Below, piece by piece: positions 6,413 through 13,495 of a stretch of DNA of 13,530 nucleotides. Below the pieces are notes generated by a model that saw nothing but the letters and a program-made list of their open reading frames with translations, was not told the DNA's origin and did no database searches. Position numbers and translations under genes: made by a program. This DNA is from Thermoplasmata archaeon (GTDB lineage Archaea; Thermoplasmatota; Thermoplasmata; Lutacidiplasmatales; UBA184). The DNA is taken from contig JASHVP010000020.1 in the NCBI GenBank assembly GCA_030044475.1, positions 1 through 13,530 on the forward strand, in the 5' to 3' direction. Numbering within the stretch: position 1 is the stretch's first letter; each line of letters opens with the position of its first letter.

Positions 6413-6772
6413 ATGGCGGACGGACCCACGTCGGGCGAGCCGATCGACGTCCTCGTCAAGAGCACGGCCGACCTGCTCCGCCCGGAAGAGCTCGTCCGCG
6501 AGGCGACCCGCGACATCGTCAAGGACGAGATCCGCAAGCATCTCGAGAAGACGCTGCGGGACGACCCGAAGCTCGCCGCCGATCTCAAGGACGCGGTGCG
6601 GGACCTGCTGCACGCCCGCGCGATGGAGTACGCCGCACTGGTCCGGGTCGGCACCGCGACGGCCCGGCTGGGGCTCTCCGCCCTGCCGCCCGAGGTGCGA
6701 CGGGCGCTGACGAAGGACTTCGTCGACCTGGTCTCGAAGGAGCTCGGCCAGATCGTCGAGAGGTCGCTCTAG
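6413..6772 (+). CDS. Small helical protein of unknown function, upstream of PAC2
   Basis: The 119-aa product is charged and almost wholly helical: ELVREATRDIVKDEIRKHLE (26-45), DPKLAADLKDAVRDLLHARAM (51-71 region), and a final pair of helices after LPPEVRRALTKDF (91-103). There is no signal peptide, membrane segment, Cys pair or nucleotide motif. I do not recognise a family. The start at 6413 is chosen from the TATA spacing. The PAC2 gene begins 3 nt after its stop, so the two are very likely co-transcribed and the product may work with the PAC2 protein. GC-rich third positions match the neighbours, supporting a real gene. Confidence 0.82.
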   Translation: MADGPTSGEPIDVLVKSTADLLRPEELVREATRDIVKDEIRKHLEKTLRDDPKLAADLKDAVRDLLHARAMEYAALVRVGTATARLGLSALPPEVRRALTKDFVDLVSKELGQIVERSL

Positions 6773-6775
6773 CCT

Positions 6776-7591
6776 ATGCCGATGGCCCCGGACCAGGTCC
6801 GGATCTACGAGATCAAGCGGATCGACGTCGAAGGCGCGCTCGTCATCGACGGCTTTCCGTCCGTCGGGCTGGTGAGCTCGATCGTCGCGAACTACCTCAT
6901 CGACACGCTCGAGATGGAGCAGATCGGGATCGTGGAGTCGCCGGCGTTCCCGACCGTGTCGCTCGTGCGGAACGGGAACCCGCAGCACCCGGTGCGGATC
7001 TACGCGGGTCACCCACCGGCGGACCGGGCCGGACGGGGCGCCGACAAGATCGTCGCCTTCGTCTCGGAGTTCCACCCCGCCCCCACGATCATCCATCCGC
7101 TCGCCACCTCGATCCTCGACTGGGTGCAGGAGCAGCGGTGCTCGATGCTCGTCTCGCCGGAGGGGCTCGTCGTGGAGGCGGCCGCGCCGCCCCCGCGGGC
7201 CGGGCGCGCCCCCCGCCTCAACGACGTCAAGGTCTACGGGGTCGCGAGCACGCGCAAGGCCCGCGAGCTCTACGTCGAGCCGAACATGATCCCGTTCGCC
7301 GAGGGCGTCATCACCGGGATCGCCGGCGTCCTCCTGAACGAGGGCCGACGGCGGGGGTTTGACGTCCTCACGTTCCTCGCCGAGGCGCAGGCGGACTACC
7401 CCGACGCGCGGGCGGCGGCGAAGGTCATCGAGACGATCAACCGGATCCTGCTGCGGACCCCGCTCGACCCCGTGCCCCTCTACGCCGAGGCCGAGCGGAT
7501 CGAGCAGCAGCTCCTCTCGATCCAGCGCCACGCCGCCGACCGGACCCGCGGGGAGTCGGTGACGCAGCCGTCGCCGCCGATGTACCGTTAG
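6776..7591 (+). CDS. PAC2 family protein (proteasome assembly chaperone-like)
   Basis: The 271-aa protein has the PAC2 fold marks: ALVIDGFPSVGLVSSIVANYL (part of 21-41), where the G-FPSVGLV loop is typical; GIVESPAFPTVSLV (51-64); the strand KIVAFVSEFHP (91-101); and MIPFAEGVITGIAGVLLNEG (171-190), the region matching the conserved glycine-rich G-x-TG-x-xG-x-LL segment. Archaeal PAC2 homologues (PbaA/PbaB) bind the 20S proteasome alpha ring and act in assembly or as ATP-independent activators. Here a helical region (205-250) and a flexible tail end in Met-Tyr-Arg, which fits the hydrophobic-Tyr-X docking motif. An ATG at 6782 is an alternative start. The gene ends by overlapping the stop of the convergent M20 gene by 4 bp. 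A general PAC2 call is strong; proteasome binding is inferred. Confidence 0.88.
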   Translation: MPMAPDQVRIYEIKRIDVEGALVIDGFPSVGLVSSIVANYLIDTLEMEQIGIVESPAFPTVSLVRNGNPQHPVRIYAGHPPADRAGRGADKIVAFVSEFHPAPTIIHPLATSILDWVQEQRCSMLVSPEGLVVEAAAPPPRAGRAPRLNDVKVYGVASTRKARELYVEPNMIPFAEGVITGIAGVLLNEGRRRGFDVLTFLAEAQADYPDARAAAKVIETINRILLRTPLDPVPLYAEAERIEQQLLSIQRHAADRTRGESVTQPSPPMYR

Positions 7592-8799
7592 CCGGCGGCG
7601 CGGGCGCGTCCGGCCCGCTGGAGCCCGACCGCCGCGGCGGCCAGCGTCGCGGAGCCGACGACGAGGGCGCGCTCGTCCGGCGCGAACGTCGCGCTGTGCA
7701 GGCTGGCCGGGTGCCCCGCCCGGCCGACGCCGAGCCGAAGGAACGTCCCCGGGACCCGCTCCAGGTAGCGGGCGAAGTCCTCGGCGCCCATGAGGGCGTG
7801 CTCGGTCTCGACCACGTTCGCCCGGCCGAACTCGACGCGCAGCGCGTCCGCGACCGTGCGCGTCGCGTCGGGGTCGTTGACGAGCGACGGGTACCCCCGG
7901 CGATACTCGATGCGGACGGTCGCCCCCAGGCTGGCGGCGATCGCCCGGACGCGTCGCCGCAGGGAGCGCTCCATCAGGTCCCGCGTCTCCGGCCGCATCG
8001 TCCGGACGGTCCCCTCGAGGACCACCTTCTCCGGCAGGATGTTGTCCCGCGTGCCCCCGTGCACGGAGCCGACGCTCACGACCACCGGGTCGAACGGGTT
8101 CCGGACGCGGCTGACCAGTGCCTGCAGCCCGACGACGATCTCGCTCGCGATCACGATGGCGTCGGGGCCCTGATGGGGGGTCGCGGCGTGCCCGCCCCGG
8201 CCCCGGACGACGATCCGGAAGAAGTCCGCGGCCGCCATGAACGGCCCGACGCGCCAGCCGATCCGTCCGAGCGGGAGGCTCGGGTCGACGTGCTGGCCGA
8301 CGACGAAGGCGACGTGGGGACGCTCGAGGCACCCCCGCTCGATCAGCGGGAGGGCGCCGCCGACGCTCCCCTCCTCCTCGGCCGGCTGGAACAGCAGCTT
8401 CACGGGACCCCCGAGCGCGTTCGCCCGGCGGCTCAGGAGCGCGGCCGCGCCGAGCAGCGACGTCATGTGGACGTCGTGGCCGCACGCGTGCATCCGGCCC
8501 GGGAACCGGGATCGGAACGGGAGGCCCGTCTCCTCCGTGACCGGGAGGCCGTCCATGTCGGCCCGGAGGGCGACGACCGGACCGGGCCGCCCGTCGCCGA
8601 TCAGCCCGACGACCCCGGTGAACCCGTCGTATGCCCGATACGGGATGCCGAGCTCGGTGAGCGCGCGGGTCACCTTCGCCTGGGTCAGGTGCTCCTGCGT
8701 CGACAGCTCGGGCTCCTCGTGGAACGACTTCCGCCACGACCGGAGGGCGGGGAGCAGCTCCCGGGCCGCGGTCGACCACGGCTCCGGCACGGGGGGCAT
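7588..8799 (-). CDS. M20 family metallo-amidohydrolase (M20D-type)
   Basis: The 403-aa protein is a full-length M20D amidohydrolase, the group of hippurate, indole-acetyl-amino acid and N-acetyl-diaminopimelate hydrolases, which cleave an amide bond with one or two metal ions. Metal and catalytic motifs are complete: ALRADMDGLPV (78-87), MHACGHDVH with Cys106 and His108 (103-111), PAEEE (139-143) with the catalytic and metal Glu, GQHVDP with His170, GAEDFARYL (338-346), and LHSATF with His368. The lid/dimerisation domain (about 185-300) includes RGRGGHAATPHQGPDAI. No signal peptide is seen, so it is probably cytoplasmic. The ATG is about 26 bp from a TATA box (leaderless). It is monocistronic and convergent with the PAC2 gene. 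The substrate cannot be told; a peptide or N-acyl amino acid is likely. Confidence 0.93.
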   Translation of the reverse strand: MPPVPEPWSTAARELLPALRSWRKSFHEEPELSTQEHLTQAKVTRALTELGIPYRAYDGFTGVVGLIGDGRPGPVVALRADMDGLPVTEETGLPFRSRFPGRMHACGHDVHMTSLLGAAALLSRRANALGGPVKLLFQPAEEEGSVGGALPLIERGCLERPHVAFVVGQHVDPSLPLGRIGWRVGPFMAAADFFRIVVRGRGGHAATPHQGPDAIVIASEIVVGLQALVSRVRNPFDPVVVSVGSVHGGTRDNILPEKVVLEGTVRTMRPETRDLMERSLRRRVRAIAASLGATVRIEYRRGYPSLVNDPDATRTVADALRVEFGRANVVETEHALMGAEDFARYLERVPGTFLRLGVGRAGHPASLHSATFAPDERALVVGSATLAAAAVGLQRAGRARAAG

Positions 8800-8820
8800 C
8801 GCCGCGGGCAGGGCCTCCGC

Positions 8821-8828
8821 GATATAAT
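8821..8828 (-). promoter_or_regulatory. TATA box of the M20 amidohydrolase
   Basis: On the minus strand ATTATATC (8828-8821) is centred about 26 bp before the ATG at 8799, fitting a leaderless transcript. It is a strong AT-rich element in an otherwise G/C-only stretch. Confidence 0.75.
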
Positions 8829-8877
8829 GCCCGCGGCGCGGCGACCCTCCGTGCGCCCCTCGGTGGGGGTGGGAAGG

Positions 8878-8884
8878 AATAATT
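8878..8884 (+). promoter_or_regulatory. TATA box of the membrane-protein gene
   Basis: AATAATT lies about 26 bp before the ATG at 8907, after a purine-rich GGGAAGG that could serve as a BRE. It points away from the M20 promoter about 50 bp to the left, so the two genes are divergently transcribed from one short intergenic region. Confidence 0.72.
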
Positions 8885-8906
8885 CGCCGACCGCCTGCGG
8901 CCCCCG

Positions 8907-10028
8907 ATGTCGGCCGAACCCGCCGGGGTCTCCGACGCGCCCGGGACCCCGCCGGGAGCGGTCCCGTCCGACCGATGGGCCCGCTTCGAGCGGACCGGAC
9001 TCGTCTTCGTCGGCCTCACCTCGGTCGTCGTGGCGGTCGTCGTCCTCGCCCGGCCGCAACTGACCGTCACGGAGCTGCTGATCCTCCTCGCCGGCGCGGT
9101 GTCGCTGAACTCCGTGCGGAGCCTCCTCGCCGGCGGACGCCTGTTCGCGGGCGACGGCGGGGGCCTCACGTTGCCGGGCATCGGACGCATCGCCTACCGC
9201 GACCTCGGGATCGCGGGGGTCGGCGTCCTCTCCGTCGCCATCGCGCTCGGCGTCGCCTTCTTCCCGCAAACGACCACCGCGATCGCGGTGTTCCTCCTGG
9301 CGATCGCGCTCGTGGCCCAGGGCGTCGCCCGCATCACGGAGGGGATCGGTCGGCCGGTGACCGGGTGGGTCCGAGGATCGTCGATCGCCACCGGCGCGAT
9401 CGTGGTGGTGCTCGTCGTCGCGGCGGTCGCCTTCGAAGGGTTCGCGCTCCTCGGGTTCTCGATCCTCGTCGGCGTGATCCTGCTCGTCAACGGGATCGAC
9501 ACGGTCGTGGTCGGCCTGCATCCGACGGACCCCCGGCAGTTCGTCCTCCTGAAGCTGATCCTCTTCGCGGCGTTCTACGGCCTCGTCATGATCAACTGGA
9601 TCGACCTGTTCGGCAAGGAGGTCCCCGGCTACGGCGTCTGGCTGGTGCTGAGCTACATGGCCCCGTTCGGGGTCCTGCTCGTCTTCCAGGGCTGGGAGGC
9701 GTGGCCGCTCGCCACGAGCTTGGGGCTGCTCGTCTCGCTGATGAACGATGTCGGCTACTTCTTCGTCGGGAACCTGTTGTTCGGCTTTCACGAGAACCTG
9801 CTCCCGTGGATTTCCGGGCAGCTCGGGTTCCAGGGCAACCATGTCGTGACGTACTTTGAGGGGGGGACGTTCACCCTCACCGTCACCTCCTGGATGATGG
9901 GGGCGTCGATCTACGCCCGGGCTCTCGTCGTCGCGGCGATCCTCGTCTACTGGTGGCGCCACCCGACCGGGATCGTGGCGCGGAGCGCTCAGTCCGGCCC
10001 GCCGCCGTCGCCTCCGGTGGCGGCGTGA
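8907..10028 (+). CDS. Polytopic membrane protein, DUF308/HdeD-like N-terminal half
   Basis: The 373-aa protein has a soluble, proline-rich N-terminus (1-25) and about ten membrane segments (near 30-49, 54-72, 100-119, 122-143, 158-177, 180-204, 211-230, 243-262, 266-292 and 325-350). The first six come as pairs with short turns and Pro just after a helix (ARPQLTVTELLILLAG, FFPQTTTAIAVFLLAIALVAQG), the pattern of DUF308/HdeD repeats. The last four are different and rich in aromatic residues: GYGVWLVLSYMAPFG, FQGWEAWPLATSLG, LMNDVGYFFVGNLLFGFHENLLPW (in part 278-301). A loop of about 30 residues follows (302-324), then a final helix ending in YWWRHP. I do not recognise this C-terminal half. The function is unknown. 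The start is fixed by TATA spacing. It is transcribed in the same direction as the antiporter but each has its own promoter. Confidence 0.85.
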   Translation: MSAEPAGVSDAPGTPPGAVPSDRWARFERTGLVFVGLTSVVVAVVVLARPQLTVTELLILLAGAVSLNSVRSLLAGGRLFAGDGGGLTLPGIGRIAYRDLGIAGVGVLSVAIALGVAFFPQTTTAIAVFLLAIALVAQGVARITEGIGRPVTGWVRGSSIATGAIVVVLVVAAVAFEGFALLGFSILVGVILLVNGIDTVVVGLHPTDPRQFVLLKLILFAAFYGLVMINWIDLFGKEVPGYGVWLVLSYMAPFGVLLVFQGWEAWPLATSLGLLVSLMNDVGYFFVGNLLFGFHENLLPWISGQLGFQGNHVVTYFEGGTFTLTVTSWMMGASIYARALVVAAILVYWWRHPTGIVARSAQSGPPPSPPVAA

Positions 10029-10066
10029 GCGGCGACGGACCGGGGGCCCCGCGCTTCCTCCACAAC

Positions 10067-10073
10067 GGATAAA
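10067..10073 (+). promoter_or_regulatory. Possible TATA box of the antiporter gene
   Basis: GGATAAA lies about 39 bp before the ATG at 10109, so transcription would start near 10095 and leave a leader of about 13 nt. The match is weaker than at the other promoters in the window. Confidence 0.45.
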
Positions 10074-10075
10074 GG

Positions 10076-10096
10076 GGCGGCCGGCGACGGGCCGCC
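10076..10096 (+). repeat. Perfect 7-bp inverted repeat before the antiporter
   Basis: GGCGGCC (10076-10082) and GGCCGCC (10090-10096) are perfect inverted copies around a 7-nt spacer GGCGACG. It lies between the TATA-like element and the ATG, across the expected transcription start. It could be an operator or a leader hairpin, but in 70% GC DNA a chance origin is possible. Confidence 0.4.
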
Positions 10097-10108
10097 ACCG
10101 TATCGTCC

Positions 10109-11482
10109 ATGGGTCTCCACCCGACCGGCACCGAGCTGTTCCTCCTCGTGGCCGGCATCGCCTTGCTGCTCGCCGTCGGGGGCGACGTGATCGCGCGCCG
10201 GTTCCGGGTCCCCGACGTCCTTTGGCTGGTCGCCCTCGGCGTGCTCGCCGGTCCGGTCTTCGGACTGATCCCCGTCTCCACGGTCCTCCTCGTCGCGCCG
10301 GCGATCGGCACGGCCGTCCTCGTGATCATCGTGTTCGACGCGGGACTCGACCTCGAGCGAACGATCCTCCGGCCCCTCCTCGCGTCGGCCGTCGTGTTCG
10401 CCGTGGTGACGTACGTGACGGGGGTCCTGGTCGTGACGGCCCTGGCCGACGCGTTCCTCTTCCCCGGCAACCTGCCGCTTTCGCTGTTCTTCGGGGCCGC
10501 GCTCGGCGCGAGCTCGGGGGCGGTCGCGATCCCGGTCGCCAACCGGATGGGCCTGCTCCCTTCGCTCCGCGGGTTCGTGCACCTCGACGCCGCCATCGAG
10601 GACGCGCTCGCGATCGTGTTCGCCGGGATCCTCCTGCTGGTCCTCACGCCGAGCGGCACGTTCTCGAGCAGCGACCTGGCCCTCGCCCTCGTGCTCCCGA
10701 TCCCGGTTGGGATCGCCGTCGGGGTGGTCGGCGGGGTCGTCTGGCTGCTGACCCTCGCCCGCTGGCAAGACCGCCCCTACGCGGCGCTCGCCACGCTCGG
10801 CTACGTCCTGCTGGTCTATGGGGTCACGAAGCTGCTGCTCGGCTCCGGGATCCTGGCGGCTCTCGTCACCGGCATCGTCATCGCCAACGCCGCCGGAGTG
10901 CGCCGGCTCGTCCGCTGGATCGGCGCGGAGGGCGTCCGACCCGCCGTGCGGGCGGTCCAGACCGAGGTCGCGTTCCTCTTCCGGGCCCTCTTCCTCCTGT
11001 TCCTCGGGGCCCTCGTCGTGCTCGCCAATCCGGGGCTCGTTCCATTGCTGGTCCTGGCCGCCCTCTCGGTCGGATTGCTGGGTCTGCGGTTCGGCGTCGC
11101 CCGCTTCCTCGCGGAGGCCCACCGGCTCGACCTCTCCTGGACTCCGACCCTCGGCGGCGTCGGGGGCCGAGGTCTCACCTCGGCGGTGGTGCTGATCCTG
11201 CCGATCTCGGTGATTCCCGGGGCGCAGGCGCTGTTCCTCCCCGGCGTGCTCCTCATCATCGGCACGGACCTGGCGATGACGGCGTGGATCTGGGTCGTCG
11301 CCCGAGGCCGTCTGGCGCCCCCGGCCCAGCCCCCCGCACCGGGGTCCGCGCTGGGTCGCGCCGAGCCGATCCTCGAGCGGCTCGCCCGGGAGGAGGAAGG
11401 GCCGGGGCGCGGTCCGGCGGTCCGGGACCTCCCGTCGGGGCCTCGGCCGGATCTACCGACCGCGCCGCCCGGGGGTCCCTGA
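10109..11482 (+). CDS. Cation/proton antiporter, CPA family (NhaP/Kef-like)
   Basis: The 457-aa protein is an integral membrane antiporter of the CPA superfamily, expected to exchange Na+ or K+ for protons. It has about 12-13 hydrophobic helices between 8 and 398. Family marks are IARRFRVPDVLWLVALGVLAG (29-48 region), VFDAGLDLE (75-83; compare FxxGL in the family), GASSGAVAIPVANRMG (133-148) in the first broken helix, and LDAAIEDALAIVFAGILL (159-176), where IED sits at the ND/DD position of the ion site. GGRGLTSAVVL (352-362) lies in the late helices. The usual TDP of NhaP is absent, replaced by SGA, resembling the TSSAVVIP subgroup. A hydrophilic, proline-rich tail (about 400-457) without a recognisable RCK/TrkA domain extends into the cytoplasm. 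The ion cannot be assigned from sequence. Confidence 0.9.
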   Translation: MGLHPTGTELFLLVAGIALLLAVGGDVIARRFRVPDVLWLVALGVLAGPVFGLIPVSTVLLVAPAIGTAVLVIIVFDAGLDLERTILRPLLASAVVFAVVTYVTGVLVVTALADAFLFPGNLPLSLFFGAALGASSGAVAIPVANRMGLLPSLRGFVHLDAAIEDALAIVFAGILLLVLTPSGTFSSSDLALALVLPIPVGIAVGVVGGVVWLLTLARWQDRPYAALATLGYVLLVYGVTKLLLGSGILAALVTGIVIANAAGVRRLVRWIGAEGVRPAVRAVQTEVAFLFRALFLLFLGALVVLANPGLVPLLVLAALSVGLLGLRFGVARFLAEAHRLDLSWTPTLGGVGGRGLTSAVVLILPISVIPGAQALFLPGVLLIIGTDLAMTAWIWVVARGRLAPPAQPPAPGSALGRAEPILERLAREEEGPGRGPAVRDLPSGPRPDLPTAPPGGP

Positions 11483-11519
11483 CGATCGGGGCTTCCTCGG
11501 CGGGAGCCGGTAGCCTACC

Positions 11520-11526
11520 TTTTATA
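11520..11526 (+). promoter_or_regulatory. TATA box of dnaK
   Basis: TTTTATA is the strongest TATA element in the window. Transcription should start near 11550, leaving a leader of about 55 nt before the ATG at 11606, unlike the leaderless genes nearby. No clear operator palindrome was found around it. Confidence 0.75.
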
Positions 11527-11605
11527 CCAGTCCTGACTTACTAATTCGGAAAGTTCGCGGTCCGGCGGGGTGTCCCCGATCGGTGGCGAACGGAGCAGCA
11601 AATCC

Positions 11606-13495
11606 ATGACGAAGACCATCGGAATCGACCTCGGGACGAGCAACTCGGCCGCGGCCGTCCTCGAAGGGGGGCGTCCGGTCATCATTCCCAGCGCGGAAGG
11701 GACGACCGTCGGGGGCGGAAAGGCGTTCCCGTCGTACGTCGCGTTCACGAAGGACGGCCAGCTGATCGTCGGCGAGCCCGCCCGGCGGCAGGCGATCTCG
11801 AACCCGGAAGGGACCGTCACCGCGTTCAAGCGGAAGATGGGGACCGACTACCAGTACACCCTCCACGGGAAGTCGTACACCCCGCAACAGCTCTCCGCGT
11901 TCCTCCTGCAGAAGATCAAGCGCGACGCGGAGGCGTTCCTCGGCGACAAGGTCGAGAAGGCCGTCATCACCGTCCCGGCGTACTTCAACGACAATCAGCG
12001 CCAGGCGACGAAGGACGCGGGCGCGATCGCCGGCCTCGACGTCGTCCGGATCATCAACGAGCCGACCGCGGCGTCGCTCGCGTACGGGCTCGACAAGGCC
12101 GGCAAGAACCAGAAGATCCTCGTCTTCGACCTGGGCGGCGGGACGCTCGACGTCACCGTCATGGAGTTCGGCGACGGGGTTTTCGAAGTGCTCTCCACGA
12201 GCGGGGACACGCAGCTCGGCGGCACCGACATGGACAACGCGATCACGGAGTGGATCGCCGCGGAGTTCCAGAAGGAGTCCGGCGTCAACGTCCGCTCCGA
12301 CAAGATGGCGATGCAGCGGGTGCGGGACGCCGCCGAGAAGGCGAAGATCGAGCTCTCCTCGACGGTCGAGACGCAGATCAACCTCCCGTTCCTCACGGCG
12401 ACCTCGGACGGCCCGAAGCACCTCGCGCTCCAGATGAGCCGGGCGAAGCTGGAGGAGCTGATCCGCCCGATCGTCGACCGGTGCAAGGCCCCGGTCGACC
12501 AGTCGATCCGGGACGCGAAGCTCTCGAAGGAGCAGATCGGCCGAGTCGTCCTCGTCGGCGGCCCGACGCGGATGCCGATCGTCCAGAAGTTCCTCGAGCA
12601 GTCGATCGGGCGGCCGATCGAGCGGGGCGTCGACCCGATGGAGTGCGTCGCCATGGGCGCGGCGATCCAGGGCGGCGTTCTCGCCGGCGAGGTGAAGGAC
12701 GTCCTGCTCCTCGACGTCACGCCGCTCTCCCTCGGGGTGGAGACGATGGGCGGGGTGTTCACCCACCTGATCGAGCGGAACACCACGATCCCGACCCGCA
12801 AGAGCCAGATCTTCACGACGGCGTCCGACAACCAGTCGACCGTCGAGATCAAGGTCTTCCAGGGCGAGCGGCCGATCGCCTCCGACAACGTCGCGCTCGG
12901 GAGCTTCCTGCTCACCGGCATCCCGCCGGCCCCGCGCGGCGTCCCGCAGGTCGAGGTGACGTTCGACATCGACGCGAACGGGATCCTCAACGTCTCGGCG
13001 AAGGACTTGGCGAGCGGCCGAAAGCAGGGGATCACGATCACCGCCTCGACCAAGCTCTCGAAGGACGAGGTCGCGAAGATGGTCCAGCAGGCCGAGGCGT
13101 TCGCGGAGAAGGACCGCGAGCGCGCGGAGCTGATCACCGCGAAGAACCAGGGCGAGTCGCTGGCCTACGAGGCGGAGCGGCTCCTGACGGAGCAGAAGGA
13201 GAAGCTCGACGCCGCGGAGGCGGAGACCCTCCAAGGGAAGGTCACGGCGCTCCGGGACGCGCTCGGGAAGAAGGAGGCGACGCTCGGGGAGGTCCGGACC
13301 AAGACGGACGACCTCACCCGATCGCTCCACGCGATCGCCCAGAAGCTGTACCAGTCCGGCGCGCCCCCGCCGGACGCCCCCGCGGGCCCCGAAGTGCCCG
13401 GCGAGGCCCCGCCCCCGACCGACGGGGGACCGTCCGGTCCGGTCGACGCCGACTACAAGGTCGTCGACGACTCGGGCGAGAAGGGCGCCCCGTAG
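11606..13495 (+). CDS. dnaK: Molecular chaperone DnaK (Hsp70)
   Basis: The 629-aa protein is a complete Hsp70, an ATP-driven chaperone that binds unfolded peptides. Nucleotide domain (1-363): phosphate loop GIDLGTSNSAAAVLEGG (6-22), AVITVPAYFNDNQRQATKDA (119-138), INEPTAASLAYGLD (150-163), VFDLGGGTLDVTVME (173-187) and VVLVGGPTRMP (314-324). The linker region is DVLLLDVTPLSLG (365-377). The substrate domain runs to about 490 (TFDIDANGILNVSAKD at 452-467). A helical lid follows, then a Pro/Gly-rich tail ending DADYKVVDDSGEKGAP. The subdomain after MGTDY lacks the roughly 25-residue insertion of proteobacterial DnaK, as in Gram-positive and archaeal forms. ATG 11606 is chosen because MTKTIGIDLGT is the normal start and a GGAG lies 10 nt upstream; an in-frame GTG at 11570 is possible. 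Archaeal dnaK is generally thought to come from bacteria. No grpE or dnaJ is seen upstream. Confidence 0.97.
   Translation: MTKTIGIDLGTSNSAAAVLEGGRPVIIPSAEGTTVGGGKAFPSYVAFTKDGQLIVGEPARRQAISNPEGTVTAFKRKMGTDYQYTLHGKSYTPQQLSAFLLQKIKRDAEAFLGDKVEKAVITVPAYFNDNQRQATKDAGAIAGLDVVRIINEPTAASLAYGLDKAGKNQKILVFDLGGGTLDVTVMEFGDGVFEVLSTSGDTQLGGTDMDNAITEWIAAEFQKESGVNVRSDKMAMQRVRDAAEKAKIELSSTVETQINLPFLTATSDGPKHLALQMSRAKLEELIRPIVDRCKAPVDQSIRDAKLSKEQIGRVVLVGGPTRMPIVQKFLEQSIGRPIERGVDPMECVAMGAAIQGGVLAGEVKDVLLLDVTPLSLGVETMGGVFTHLIERNTTIPTRKSQIFTTASDNQSTVEIKVFQGERPIASDNVALGSFLLTGIPPAPRGVPQVEVTFDIDANGILNVSAKDLASGRKQGITITASTKLSKDEVAKMVQQAEAFAEKDRERAELITAKNQGESLAYEAERLLTEQKEKLDAAEAETLQGKVTALRDALGKKEATLGEVRTKTDDLTRSLHAIAQKLYQSGAPPPDAPAGPEVPGEAPPPTDGGPSGPVDADYKVVDDSGEKGAP

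Noticed and set aside
6061..6654. Upstream extension of the HTH regulator frame
   Set aside because: The frame is open to 6654 but passes through the TATA box and the tRNA-Ala gene. The ATG at 6060 has correct promoter spacing.
6257..9190. Open frame of 977 codons on the minus strand
   Set aside because: It runs through the tRNA gene start, antisense to the 119-aa and PAC2 genes, and in another frame of the M20 gene. The product is low-complexity Arg/Pro/Asp with no recognisable fold.
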